Below are positions 16,423-24,315 of a stretch of DNA of 24,315 nt, piece by piece (positions within the stretch are counted from its first letter, which is position 1; each line of letters starts with the position of its first letter). A program made the translations under genes and the position numbers. Source of the stretch: CAZXYF01 sp964644705 (GTDB taxonomy: Bacteria > Planctomycetota > Brocadiia > SM23-32); the NCBI GenBank assembly GCA_964644705.1, contig CAZXYF010000026.1, forward strand, positions 1 through 24,315. The letters run 5' to 3'. The notes under the pieces are model-generated. The model searched no databases, was not told where the DNA came from, and saw nothing but the letters and a program-made list of their open reading frames with translations.

Positions 16423-17666
16423 ATCGTATCGATTGCTCCGTTTTGTACTTCGTCGGGTGTGAACTGCATGATCCGCCCCGCCCAATCCTGTGCCGGCTCA
16501 TACGGGCGAGTCGTGGGCCCGTCCCGAACTATCAACACCCGGGCCCCCGCCCCGGCTTCCATTGCCGTGCGCACAAATTGCTCTCGTTTCCGGTCCCAGT
16601 CCAGAAACACAAATATGATCGCCGTGATGCTGCGCAGCTCGTCAACCAGAGCGGGACCAATAGTTTCGAACGGATCCTCCCGGCTTTCCTCCACACAGGC
16701 CAGAATCTCCAGTATATTTTCCAGGTGGCCCACATGACGGCCACCGCGAAAATAGTAGAGTTCAGGGCCGGCCGCAAAAATATCGATAATGTACTCTCCC
16801 CGCGCCAGCACATCGGCCACCGATGCCACCAGCGAGACCCCGGCTTCCAGGTCCGGAAATCCCTCCGGACCCTGCCTCCGACCAGCAGCAATCTGCGTGT
16901 CCAGAACAACCGCCAGGCGGCAATAATACTCTTCCTGGTACTCCCGAACCACCGGTTTGGCCAGCCGAGCCCACGAACGAAAATCAATTCGGCGGGGAGA
17001 GTCACCCGGACGGTATTCACGATTACCGATGTACTCCAGTGATTCCCCAATATCGGAGGTCAGCATGATACCGCCCGGCTGGTAGAGGCGTCCCACTGGA
17101 ACATCCAGATCCACCAGGGGATGGAAACTGGGAAGTACAGTCAATGTGCCCGTGCGCTCGGCCGAACCACGCACACGAAAGAGATTGAATGGATACGTCG
17201 TAAATGAAGTCACCTCCGGCAGTTCGTAGAGTCCTCGCCGCCGAGCCCGGAGTTTGAGCTCACACGCCGTCCGTTCGCCGGGCGGAAGCGCCGGAATCAC
17301 TTCATCACGATCAACCTGTTCCACTGACTCAGGTGGATCAAAAAGACCCGCAGACAGATCGTAACAGGGCAGGGAGGATGGGTTGTGCAGCTCAATCTCC
17401 ACCCGAGCGGTCCGCCCCGCTGTCATCTTGTCCGGAGCTTCACCGTGGAGTTTCAGACGGGGGCGCATTACCCATCCCGTCACGAATGCGACAAGAAACA
17501 GCCCTCCCAGCGTGAAACAGAGATGGTAAATGGGCAACTCCAGTGTGGTGGAACCAGCAACCCCGGCCAGAATGATCCCGATCAAAAGGTTCTGGCCACC
17601 CGATGTGAGTCGGTCGCGCCAGAAACGATGCAGGAATGCGAGAATTTGTGATCGGGGAAATTGCAT
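16419..17666 (-). CDS. DUF58 domain-containing membrane protein
   Basis: A 415-residue protein with two N-terminal membrane helices (about 25-42 and 46-66), a beta-rich segment (about 70-190), and the DUF58 signature GNREYRPGDSPRRIDFRSWA near 215. A von Willebrand A-like fold continues after it (LAVVLDT, about 248-254). The Asp-x-Ser metal site of true VWA domains is not kept (DTQIA), as is often seen in DUF58. DUF58 proteins are encoded beside MoxR ATPases, which are thought to assist their folding or assembly. No good ribosome binding site precedes ATG 17666, so the start is less sure. The upstream 222 bp contains a tandem repeat and the assembly gap. Confidence 0.85.
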   Translation of the reverse strand: MQFPRSQILAFLHRFWRDRLTSGGQNLLIGIILAGVAGSTTLELPIYHLCFTLGGLFLVAFVTGWVMRPRLKLHGEAPDKMTAGRTARVEIELHNPSSLPCYDLSAGLFDPPESVEQVDRDEVIPALPPGERTACELKLRARRRGLYELPEVTSFTTYPFNLFRVRGSAERTGTLTVLPSFHPLVDLDVPVGRLYQPGGIMLTSDIGESLEYIGNREYRPGDSPRRIDFRSWARLAKPVVREYQEEYYCRLAVVLDTQIAAGRRQGPEGFPDLEAGVSLVASVADVLARGEYIIDIFAAGPELYYFRGGRHVGHLENILEILACVEESREDPFETIGPALVDELRSITAIIFVFLDWDRKREQFVRTAMEAGAGARVLIVRDGPTTRPYEPAQDWAGRIMQFTPDEVQNGAIDTI

Positions 17667-17711
17667 ATTGGTTACACTGTCAGCTCACACCAGGGGAGGA
17701 GTCAGTCTTGC

Positions 17712-17884
17712 TCACAACTCTCTCAACTCAAAACTCTCAACCCAAAACTCTCAACTCAAAACTNNNNNNNNNNNNNNNNNNNNNNNNNNNNNNNNNNNNN
17801 NNNNNNNNNNNNNNNNNNNNNNNNNNNNNNNNNNNNNNNNNNNNNNNNNNNNNNNNNNNNNNNCAAAACTCTCAACTCAAAACT
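17712..17884. repeat. 14-bp tandem repeat interrupted by a 100-N assembly gap
   Basis: Units of CTCTCAACYCAAAA are visible on both sides of the Ns (left 17720-17763, right 17864-17884). The N run is exactly 100, the usual placeholder for a gap of unknown size, so the true number of units is not known. The repeat separates the second moxR gene from the DUF58 gene. No gene is seen in 17667-17888, but sequence hidden in the gap cannot be judged. Confidence 0.85.
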
Positions 17885-17888
17885 GCCG

Positions 17889-18869
17889 TCACGTCGGGAC
17901 CGCCACCTGAGCAAGCACATCTTTGCACACTGTCTCCTCATCCACGCCCTCGTACTTCGCTTTATTGCTGAGGATGAGTCGGTGAGGCAAGACGTAATGA
18001 GCAAGCCGCTGCACATCGTCGGGGAGCACGTACCGACGCCCCCGGGCCAGAGCGGCTGCCTGGCTCGCCCTGTATAACCCGAGCGAGGCCCGCGGACTTG
18101 CCCCCAGGCGCAACCGGCTATCGTTTCGTGTGGCTTCAACGATCTCAACGATGTATCGCCGGATGCTTTCCTCCACCGTTATTCCCCGCACGATCCTTTG
18201 CATCCGCACCACCTCTTCGGTGGTAAGCACACTATCAAGCGTGTCCAGGGGGTGAGACAGAGCGTGTTCTTCAAGGATATCCACCTCCACTTCCGTCCCC
18301 GGATATCCCAGATCCATGTACACCAGGAAGCGGTCCATCTGAGCTTCCGGCAGTGGATATGTGCCATGAAACTCAATGGGATTTTCCGTGGCCAGAACGA
18401 GAAAAAGATCCGGAAGTGAATAGCTGTGCCCCTCAATGGTCGCCTGCCGCTCACTCATCGCCTCCAGCAGGGCCGATTGAGTGCGCGGGGAGGCCCGATT
18501 GATTTCATCGGCAAGCAGGACGTTGCAGAAAATCGGTCCCCGATGAAATTCAAACGATCCGTCACTCGGATTGTAGATGCTGGAACCCAGAATGTCGGCC
18601 GGCAGCAGATCGGGAGTAAACTGGACGCGGTGGAATTCAGCATCCAGCGAAACAGCCACCGATTTGGCCAGTGTCGTCTTCCCCACCCCCGGCACGTCCT
18701 CCATCAACACCGAACCACCGGAAATCAGAGCCAGGGTCAGAATCTCAAGTTGCTTGCGCTTCCCCCGGATCACCTTCCCCAGGTTGGTGCGCAGGTCCTC
18801 AATCTTAGCACTCGAATGCTGTATCTGTTCGTCAGTCAGATCTGTGCTTTCCGTTGACGTGCTGGTCAT
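17889..18869 (-). CDS. MoxR family AAA+ ATPase (second of two)
   Basis: A 326-residue AAA+ ATPase. Walker A is GVGKTT in EDVPGVGKTTLAKS, Walker B is VLLADEINRASPRTQSALLEAM, and sensor 1 is the Asn in VLATENPIEFHGTYPLPEAQMDRF. The C-terminal lid includes GASPRASLGLYRASQAAAL. ATG 18869 is preferred over a TTG two codons earlier because GGGA is then 7 nt away. It follows the first moxR by 18 bp, so the two are probably in one operon. MoxR proteins act as chaperones for partner complexes, here probably the DUF58 and transglutaminase proteins. An unknown length of repeat separates it from those genes. Confidence 0.9.
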   Translation of the reverse strand: MTSTSTESTDLTDEQIQHSSAKIEDLRTNLGKVIRGKRKQLEILTLALISGGSVLMEDVPGVGKTTLAKSVAVSLDAEFHRVQFTPDLLPADILGSSIYNPSDGSFEFHRGPIFCNVLLADEINRASPRTQSALLEAMSERQATIEGHSYSLPDLFLVLATENPIEFHGTYPLPEAQMDRFLVYMDLGYPGTEVEVDILEEHALSHPLDTLDSVLTTEEVVRMQRIVRGITVEESIRRYIVEIVEATRNDSRLRLGASPRASLGLYRASQAAALARGRRYVLPDDVQRLAHYVLPHRLILSNKAKYEGVDEETVCKDVLAQVAVPT

Positions 18870-18887
18870 ATTCAATTCCCGCTGAGT

Positions 18888-19886
18888 TTACGTGGAACTC
18901 GCCTCCACAAGCTGGCGCACGATATCCGCCGGACGATGCCCCTCCGCCTCGGCCCGGAAATTGGTGATCATCCGGTGCTGCAGCACGGGAGCCGCCAGGT
19001 TATTGACGTCCTCGACCGTGCCCGCATAGCGTCCACACAGCAGGGCACGGGCCTGGGCCCCCTCGATCAGATACTGGGACGCGCGCGGTCCAGCTCCCCA
19101 GTTGACCATGTCCTGAACGACATCGGGAGCGTCCGACTCCTCCGGACGGCTGCGGCGCACGAGGTTCACGGCGTGACGCACCACGAAATCGCTGACGGGC
19201 ACGCGCTCCACGAGGTCCTGGACCGCTATTATCTCCTCCGGATCCATGACGTGTTCCAGCTCGTCGAGAATCCCGGTGGGGCGTTTCTTCACGATTTGCA
19301 CTTCCTCTTCTTCGCTGGGGTAATCAACGTTGATCTGAAACATGAACCGGTCCAGCTGGGCCTCCGGCAGCGGATATGTCCCTTCCTGTTCAATCGGATT
19401 CTGGGTGGCAAACACGTGGAAGGGGCGTTCCAGCTCGTACGTCTCCCCTCCCGCCGTCACCCGGTATTCCTGCATTGACTCCAGCAGCGCCGCCTGCGTT
19501 TTCGGTGGCGTACGATTGATTTCATCGGCCAGGATGATATTGGCGAAAATCGGCCCCTTGATGAATTTGAAAAAACGCTCCCCCGTGGTATGGTCCTGCT
19601 CCAGCACTTCCGTTCCGGTAATATCGGCCGGCATGAGATCCGGAGTGAACTGGATGCGGCTGAAACTGAGGTTCAGGACCCGCGACAGAGTGCTCACCAA
19701 CAGCGTTTTTGCCAGCCCCGGCACCCCCACAAACAGCGAGTGACCACGACAGAAAAGGGATATCAACAGAAGCTCGATCACCCGGTCCTGGCCCACGATC
19801 ACGCGACCGATCTGCTCCTGAACGCGTTCCAGCTCCTCGACCACTTCTTCGGCACGTTCCACATCATCCAGTGAAGATTCAGTCAT
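18888..19886 (-). CDS. MoxR family AAA+ ATPase (first of two)
   Basis: A 332-residue AAA+ ATPase with Walker A FVGVPGLAKTLLVS, Walker B IILADEINRTPPKTQAALLESM, sensor 1 in VFATQNPIEQEGTYPLPEAQLDRF, and lid motif GAGPRASQYLIEGAQARALL. Its GVPGLAKT P-loop is the common MoxR form, whereas the downstream paralogue has GVPGVGKT, so the two come from different MoxR branches and may form distinct or mixed rings. ATG 19886 is preceded by GAGG. The gene lies 58 bp downstream of the ispH-ubiA stop codon. Confidence 0.92.
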   Translation of the reverse strand: MTESSLDDVERAEEVVEELERVQEQIGRVIVGQDRVIELLLISLFCRGHSLFVGVPGLAKTLLVSTLSRVLNLSFSRIQFTPDLMPADITGTEVLEQDHTTGERFFKFIKGPIFANIILADEINRTPPKTQAALLESMQEYRVTAGGETYELERPFHVFATQNPIEQEGTYPLPEAQLDRFMFQINVDYPSEEEEVQIVKKRPTGILDELEHVMDPEEIIAVQDLVERVPVSDFVVRHAVNLVRRSRPEESDAPDVVQDMVNWGAGPRASQYLIEGAQARALLCGRYAGTVEDVNNLAAPVLQHRMITNFRAEAEGHRPADIVRQLVEASST

Positions 19887-19944
19887 GTCGCCTCAATCTA
19901 CAAAAGTTAAAACGTCTTCCTCACCGCTTCGACCGACCTTCGCC

Positions 19945-21717
19945 TCAGATCAGGGCCATCCATTCCGCCCCCATCACAAGCAGCGCGCAGACGTAAAACT
20001 GTCCGTCGATCAGCGCCTCCCCCAGTTCGCCCTGGGGCAGCTGCCCGCGGTTGAACAGAGTGGATACTCCGGCCCCATAACCCACTGCACCTACCATAAC
20101 ATAGCTCACAGGCGGCGTCCATCCCACCAAACCGGCGGCACAGAGCAGAATAACCGCCGCGGTGAGCAGGCCCTCCACGATGTAACAACTTTTCTTCCCT
20201 CCCAACACCACCGCCAGCGTCTCCCGGCCGGCCAGCTGGTCTCCTTCCACGTCATTCATATCCGTCAGAAGCGCGCGATGAAAAGCGAACAAAAACACGA
20301 ACGCCCCCGCGGTAAACAGCCGGGACAGGTCGCCCCACATATCCGGCCGGGACCGCGCCAGTGCCGGCACCAGAGCGGTCATGACCGCCCATGCTCCTCC
20401 CACAAACAACTCCTTTGAGCCGGGTATATTCCGGAGATTCCCCAGATGACCCAACCAGCCGATCTGGCGGTGAGGGGGAAGACAGTAAACCAGACCAACC
20501 GCGTTCCCCAGCACCACCAGCGCAAACGGCCACCAGCCCAGAAGAAATGCCAGCACCACCCCGGCCGCACCACACGCGAGGCCCATCCGAAGAAGTGCTC
20601 CCGCCTTCTCCCGGATAAAATCTCCCCGGTCCGGCTGGTCCAGATACATCGTCTCGCGCTTGCTGTACTGATGCAACAGATGCTGGGTCATAACAAACAG
20701 GCAGGCCACCATCATCGCGATCCACACCGAGGCCCCCGACATTTCCAGCAGGATTGCGTTCACCCAGGTCATTGCCGCGGCCGCTCCCCCCACCAGTATG
20801 TTGAACCGCACGGGCACCGTCACGAGGCGACTCAGAAGATGTCGGATGGAATTTTTTTGCCGCTGATGTTCGGACTCCAGACGGGTCATAACACGTCGTA
20901 TCATCCAGTTGGGAGTGGATGCTCCGGCCGTTACCCCGATTGTCTCGCATTTCATCAGGTTTTCCAGCGGCAACTCATCCTCCGTCTCCACATGGTACGT
21001 CGTGGTCCCGGTCTCCTCGCAGATTTCCGCCAGGCGCCGGGTGTTAGCACTGTTGTATCCGCCCACAACAATCATCGCATCCACCTGCCCGGCCAGCTCC
21101 TTCGCCTCGGCCTGCCGGCGGTGCGTGGCCCGGCAAATGGTGTCGAAAACCTCACAGTCGGGATAATCCTCCTTGATCCGGTCCACCACGGCCTGAAACA
21201 CCTGCTCATCCTGGGTGGTCTGGGCGACAACCACCACCTGATCCATCTCCGGAAGGTCCTCCGCCGCTTCGGGGCCGTCAACGACCACCCCTCGTCCGTC
21301 GGCATAGCTCAACACGCCCTCCACCTCGGCGTGACCGGGATCCCCCACTATGACGCAGTGATATCCTTTGCCGGAATACTCACGGGCGATGTTTTGCACC
21401 TTCTTGACGTGGGGACAGGTCGCGTCAATGACCCGGTCAAACTCGTTTTCCAGTTTGTCTTCTCTGGAGGGCGGCACGCCGTGGGCTCGGATCAACACCG
21501 TCCCTCCCTCCTCGTCGTCCTCCTCCCGGGCGGAAACGTCTTTCCGGTCCAGCACCTCCAGCACCTGCCGATTGTGGATTAGCGGACCCTCAGTCCGAAC
21601 CGGACGCGGCACATCAGAGTCGTCCGCCGCGTCAAGCGTTTCTTTCAGCGCCCGTCTGACCCCCATGCAAAACCCCGCATGGTCGGCCAGATAAATTTTG
21701 AGCTTGTCTCTGGACAT
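19945..21717 (-). CDS. ispH: IspH (HMBPP reductase)-UbiA prenyltransferase-like fusion
   Basis: A 590-residue fusion. Residues about 1-285 are IspH, which makes IPP and DMAPP in the last step of the MEP pathway using a [4Fe-4S] cluster. Cluster cysteines are Cys17 (GFCMGV), Cys101 (DATCPHVKK) and Cys195 (DTICRATH). Substrate-site residues His48, His129, Glu131, Thr167, Ser223, Asn225 and Ser267 are present. Residues about 300-590 form a UbiA-like membrane domain with seven or more helices. Its second Asp-rich motif is intact (Asp486, Asp489, Asp493 in LTDMNDVEGDQLAG). The first, normally NDxxDxxxD before a PDR motif, reads HQYSKRETM here and has no Asp. IspH activity is likely; prenyl transfer by the second half is doubtful or altered. 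A near-consensus promoter precedes it (21754-21783). Confidence 0.88.
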   Translation of the reverse strand: MSRDKLKIYLADHAGFCMGVRRALKETLDAADDSDVPRPVRTEGPLIHNRQVLEVLDRKDVSAREEDDEEGGTVLIRAHGVPPSREDKLENEFDRVIDATCPHVKKVQNIAREYSGKGYHCVIVGDPGHAEVEGVLSYADGRGVVVDGPEAAEDLPEMDQVVVVAQTTQDEQVFQAVVDRIKEDYPDCEVFDTICRATHRRQAEAKELAGQVDAMIVVGGYNSANTRRLAEICEETGTTTYHVETEDELPLENLMKCETIGVTAGASTPNWMIRRVMTRLESEHQRQKNSIRHLLSRLVTVPVRFNILVGGAAAAMTWVNAILLEMSGASVWIAMMVACLFVMTQHLLHQYSKRETMYLDQPDRGDFIREKAGALLRMGLACGAAGVVLAFLLGWWPFALVVLGNAVGLVYCLPPHRQIGWLGHLGNLRNIPGSKELFVGGAWAVMTALVPALARSRPDMWGDLSRLFTAGAFVFLFAFHRALLTDMNDVEGDQLAGRETLAVVLGGKKSCYIVEGLLTAAVILLCAAGLVGWTPPVSYVMVGAVGYGAGVSTLFNRGQLPQGELGEALIDGQFYVCALLVMGAEWMALI

Positions 21718-21753
21718 GGTTTACCTTTGCAATCAGTGGCTCAGATCACGACA

Positions 21754-21783
21754 ATTGTATGTTATGGGTAATTTACGTGTCAA
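21754..21783 (-). promoter_or_regulatory. Promoter for ispH-ubiA and the moxR genes
   Basis: On the minus strand: perfect TTGACA (21783-21778), 18-bp spacer, TACAAT (21759-21754, five of six consensus bases). Transcription would start about 30 nt before ATG 21717. It overlaps the presumed 5' end of the divergent TPR gene. Confidence 0.65.
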
Positions 21784-24022
21784 AAAATGGAACAGTCCTC
21801 AGTCCGACCCGGATCAGGGTACAGTAGCGGCCCCGGAGCTCCGGAGTGGCAGGTGTACCACGCGGTTTTTGCGGGTCCTGCTGGTACTGACGGCGCTTCT
21901 CTGGGCTCCTCTCGTCCAGGCGGAAAAATCGGATAAACCACAACCCCTGCGCACCGGCATTGAATCGGCGGTTAACAAATTGGTCCCCGTCAGTTCCCGC
22001 CCCGACGGCGTTCGGATCCTGGTTCCCGATGATGCCAGCGAACTGGAACGTTACGGAGCCGCCCTGGCGCGGTTTTATATCTCCGGCTCCGCAGCGTGTG
22101 ACCGGGAAATCGCTCCTCTCAGCGCAGCGGTGCCCCAGAACGGCCTGCCCTCGCGGCTGAAAGCCAAAAGCCGTTGGGTACTGGAGCAACACCAGCCCGA
22201 ACCCGCCACCGGTTTTCTGCTCCGCATCGACGCGGGCGATGGAAATCTTCAACTGTCCGCGGGGCTTTATACCGCTGAATCAGGCCAGCGGTCCAAAACG
22301 TTTCAGAGCATCTGCTCCCTCCCAAAAGAACTTGCCTTTCTGAAAAAGGCAAAAAAACAGACTTTCAAACAGGACAATCACCGGTGGATGGAGTTGCTGA
22401 AGAGATTATTTCCGGCCTGTTCAAAAAAGAAAGACGCTAAAAAAGCTTCCCTGCTGGCCGAAGCATGCCATTTTTTCCAGCGTGGGTTCTGGAAACAGGC
22501 CGCCGGGAAACTCAGCGAGCTCCCGCATGACAATCCGGAAAAGTGCATTTTGTATCACGTGATGGCGCTCCACATGGCTGGAGAAGACGATGCGGCCCTC
22601 AAACAGGTGGAGGCAGCGATCAAACGCCAACCGGATAGTGGCCCCCTCTATGCGTTGAAGACCTGGCTCCTCCAGGAAGAGGGCAACACGAGCGATGCGC
22701 TCATGATACTGCAACAGGCGCGTCTGTCCGACGTGCAGCGCGAGGGGATGTATCACCTGGCGCGACATTTTATTGGCCGGGAGATGGACAAAGCAAAGAT
22801 GGCTACCGAAGCGATTAACAAGGCCACCAATGCGGCCCCTGACAACAGCTACGTGCAGCTTATGGCGGCCGAGTTTTTCTGGAATACGGCCGATCTCGAG
22901 GCGAGCGTCAAACATTATCGCGCGGCTATTGACGCCGGCGTCAACACACAGAAAGTCTGGGCGGAATATGGCGTGGCACTGGACGCTCTGGGGAAAAGCG
23001 ACAGAGCCCGCCGGGCATTCCGGAAGGCTTTTGAGCTGCAACCGGCCAACAACTCCGTCGCCCGGCAGCTCTCGGCCCTGTTGCGGGCCGAAGGTCGGTA
23101 TGAGAAAGCACTCCAGGTCCTGTCCCGCGCCGCCCGAAAGGGACCGGACACACCCGCTATGTACATGGCCTGGGGAGATGCCGCGTCAACCATGTGGCGC
23201 ACCAACGAAGCTCTGCGTGCCTATCGTCGTGCGGTGGAGAAGGATGGCGCGGCGGCGAAGTGCGGACTGGCAGATTTATACATGCGCAAACGCCAATTTC
23301 AGAAGGCTTGGACGATCCTGGAGGGGGTCATCAACAATCATCCTCAATGCGCCAGAGCGCGTATTCTCCGGGCGGAAATACTGAAAACAGACAAAAAGTA
23401 TAAGAAGGCCGTAAAAGTTCTCCAGAAGGCCCTCAACGAAACCGATCAGGAAGTTCCCATCCGGCTGGCCCGGGCACGGATGTATAGCGCCATGGGGCAG
23501 CACGAGAAGGCCATCAGCGAGGCCCAGGTGGCCGTAGCCGCCGCTCCCTCCGGCAAAACATACTCCACGCTGGCCAACATGTTCACGGCCAACGGGCAAT
23601 ATAGCAAAGCGCGGTCGGCACTTGATCTGGGCAAGAAGAAGGAGGGACAATCTCCCCAGCTGCTCAATGCCTGCGGAAGGTTATATGCCGCCGAGAACAA
23701 GCTGAAAAAAGCTCTCAAAGCACTACAGGAGTCGCTCCAGCTTGATCCACATCAACCCCGGGTTTTGATTCTGGTGGGGGACATCCATAAACAACAGGGA
23801 AAAATCGACCAGTGTGCCCGCGACTGGTCGCGGGCCTCCGGGATGGATCGGTGGAACCCCCATCTGGAATGGCGGATAGCGGAGCTGCTCCGCTCCGAGC
23901 TCCAGAGCGCGGCCCAATCGATATCCCATTACACAAGACATGCCGAGCTCGACGGTAAACACGCGACCCGGGCACGCAAGCTGATCAGACAGATCAAAAA
24001 GAACAACCCCGAAAAGAGATAA
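21764..24022 (+). CDS. Large exported TPR-repeat protein
   Basis: A protein of about 752 residues. After a long charged N-terminal part, a hydrophobic segment (RFLRVLLVLTALLWAPLVQA-E, about 35-54) fits a signal peptide cleaved after VQA. Residues about 60-215 are a non-repeat domain I do not recognise. From about 225 to the end the sequence is alpha-helical tetratricopeptide repeats, with motifs such as AEYGVALDALGKSDRARRAFRKA, ALRAYRRAVEKDGAAAK and NACGRLYAAENKLKKALKAL. TPR arrays are scaffolds for protein complexes; no partner can be named. The start is uncertain: ATG 21764 has no ribosome binding site, the divergent promoter overlaps it, and a later TTG (21866) would give a compact signal peptide. 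A TTG at 21698 would overlap the ispH coding sequence. Confidence 0.8.
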   Translation: MGNLRVKKWNSPQSDPDQGTVAAPELRSGRCTTRFLRVLLVLTALLWAPLVQAEKSDKPQPLRTGIESAVNKLVPVSSRPDGVRILVPDDASELERYGAALARFYISGSAACDREIAPLSAAVPQNGLPSRLKAKSRWVLEQHQPEPATGFLLRIDAGDGNLQLSAGLYTAESGQRSKTFQSICSLPKELAFLKKAKKQTFKQDNHRWMELLKRLFPACSKKKDAKKASLLAEACHFFQRGFWKQAAGKLSELPHDNPEKCILYHVMALHMAGEDDAALKQVEAAIKRQPDSGPLYALKTWLLQEEGNTSDALMILQQARLSDVQREGMYHLARHFIGREMDKAKMATEAINKATNAAPDNSYVQLMAAEFFWNTADLEASVKHYRAAIDAGVNTQKVWAEYGVALDALGKSDRARRAFRKAFELQPANNSVARQLSALLRAEGRYEKALQVLSRAARKGPDTPAMYMAWGDAASTMWRTNEALRAYRRAVEKDGAAAKCGLADLYMRKRQFQKAWTILEGVINNHPQCARARILRAEILKTDKKYKKAVKVLQKALNETDQEVPIRLARARMYSAMGQHEKAISEAQVAVAAAPSGKTYSTLANMFTANGQYSKARSALDLGKKKEGQSPQLLNACGRLYAAENKLKKALKALQESLQLDPHQPRVLILVGDIHKQQGKIDQCARDWSRASGMDRWNPHLEWRIAELLRSELQSAAQSISHYTRHAELDGKHATRARKLIRQIKKNNPEKR

Positions 24023-24255
24023 CAGCCCCCAGGCTCACTGGTCCGACCTCATGGCGGGATCTATGCGGTGCGTCATAAGTATCCTAAGATTTCAGTCAAG
24101 CTTCTATGGATCCTATTCTCACGCTATCCTGCTCGGGAAATACAGGGATACAATGATTCCAGGATACAAAGGTTCACATTGAATCCCTGCATCCCTGTAT
24201 CTTCCACAGAAAATCCTCTAAAGAACGGATTCCCAGGGGGCGTTAAGCTTAGGTT
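24023..24255. other. Non-coding tail after the TPR gene
   Basis: No gene is seen. An inverted repeat ATACAGGGAT (24140-24149) and ATCCCTGTAT (24191-24200) is perfect over 10 bp and continues imperfectly into GGAA/TTCC. AGGATACAA-like words near 24147 and 24162 repeat directly. No hairpin with a T-run was found close to the TPR stop codon. Confidence 0.4.
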
Positions 24256-24315
24256 CAGAGCTCCTGATCCGTTGGAAAATACAGTGAACCCCAATTCGCA
24301 AAATAGCCGGGAATA
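24256..24315. mobile_element. Left end of a second MITE-like copy, cut by the window edge
   Basis: Positions 24256-24290 match 10432-10466 with one mismatch in 35 (T instead of G at 24272), and weaker similarity continues (ATTCG against GTTCG). The element runs off the right edge, so its other end cannot be checked. If the 5-bp duplication seen at the first copy is real, AGGTT (24251-24255) should reappear directly after the right terminal repeat. Confidence 0.5.

Noticed and set aside
17712..17884. CRISPR array around the N gap
   Set aside because: Units are 14-bp contiguous tandem repeats with no spacers, and no cas genes are present.
21698..21763. TTG 21698 or ATG 21716 as TPR gene start
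   Set aside because: Both would overlap the ispH start codon on the other strand, and neither gives a better signal peptide or has a ribosome binding site.

Overview
The window is about 24.3 kb of bacterial sequence with high gene density. It contains one 100-N scaffold gap (17764-17863), so it probably comes from a draft or metagenome assembly. No rRNA or tRNA gene was seen. Gene content points to the PVC superphylum (Planctomycetes, Lentisphaerae, Kiritimatiellae relatives). The pointers are a four-helix-bundle (23S-IVP type) protein fused to a topoisomerase zinc finger, a bacterial DNA topoisomerase VI A subunit, an IspH-UbiA fusion, paired MoxR ATPases with DUF58 and transglutaminase proteins, and a rhamnosidase. 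This placement is inference from gene families, not from a marker gene.

Layout. Positions 1-301 hold structured non-coding sequence, with two similar GC hairpins, ahead of a DUF4833 lipoprotein gene (302-940, +). A GH67-like glycosidase gene converges on it (1087-2661, -). Next comes a four-helix-bundle/zinc-finger gene (2987-3727, +) bracketed by two identical 47-bp direct repeats, each carrying a 26-bp perfect palindrome. A GH78 alpha-L-rhamnosidase gene follows (3938-6307, +). Then come a D,D-carboxypeptidase of the PBP4 type (6354-7844, -) and a divergent RNase R gene (8197-10419, +). The 176-bp space after RNase R is mostly filled by a 148-bp MITE-like element with near-perfect terminal inverted repeats and a 5-bp flanking duplication. 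A second, truncated copy of its left end lies at the right edge of the window.

From 10596 to 21717 all genes are on the minus strand. In transcription order they are ispH-ubiA fusion, moxR, moxR, (tandem repeat and assembly gap), DUF58, transglutaminase (ATGA overlap with DUF58), a 94-bp inverted-repeat region, topoisomerase VI subunit A with its own promoter-like sequence, and a five-GYF-domain membrane protein. A large exported TPR protein is divergent from ispH-ubiA (21764-24022, +).

How the genes fit together. MoxR/DUF58/transglutaminase is a recurring bacterial envelope module in which the AAA+ ATPases are thought to act as chaperones for the DUF58 and membrane partners. The two glycosidase genes suggest breakdown of rhamnose- and perhaps uronate-containing glycans. 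Neither shows a signal peptide, so processing is probably intracellular. The most unusual points are the palindrome-flanked four-helix-bundle cassette, the MITE-like element, the orphan Topo VI A gene, and the UbiA domain that has lost its first aspartate-rich motif. All calls come from reading the sequence; no database search was run.
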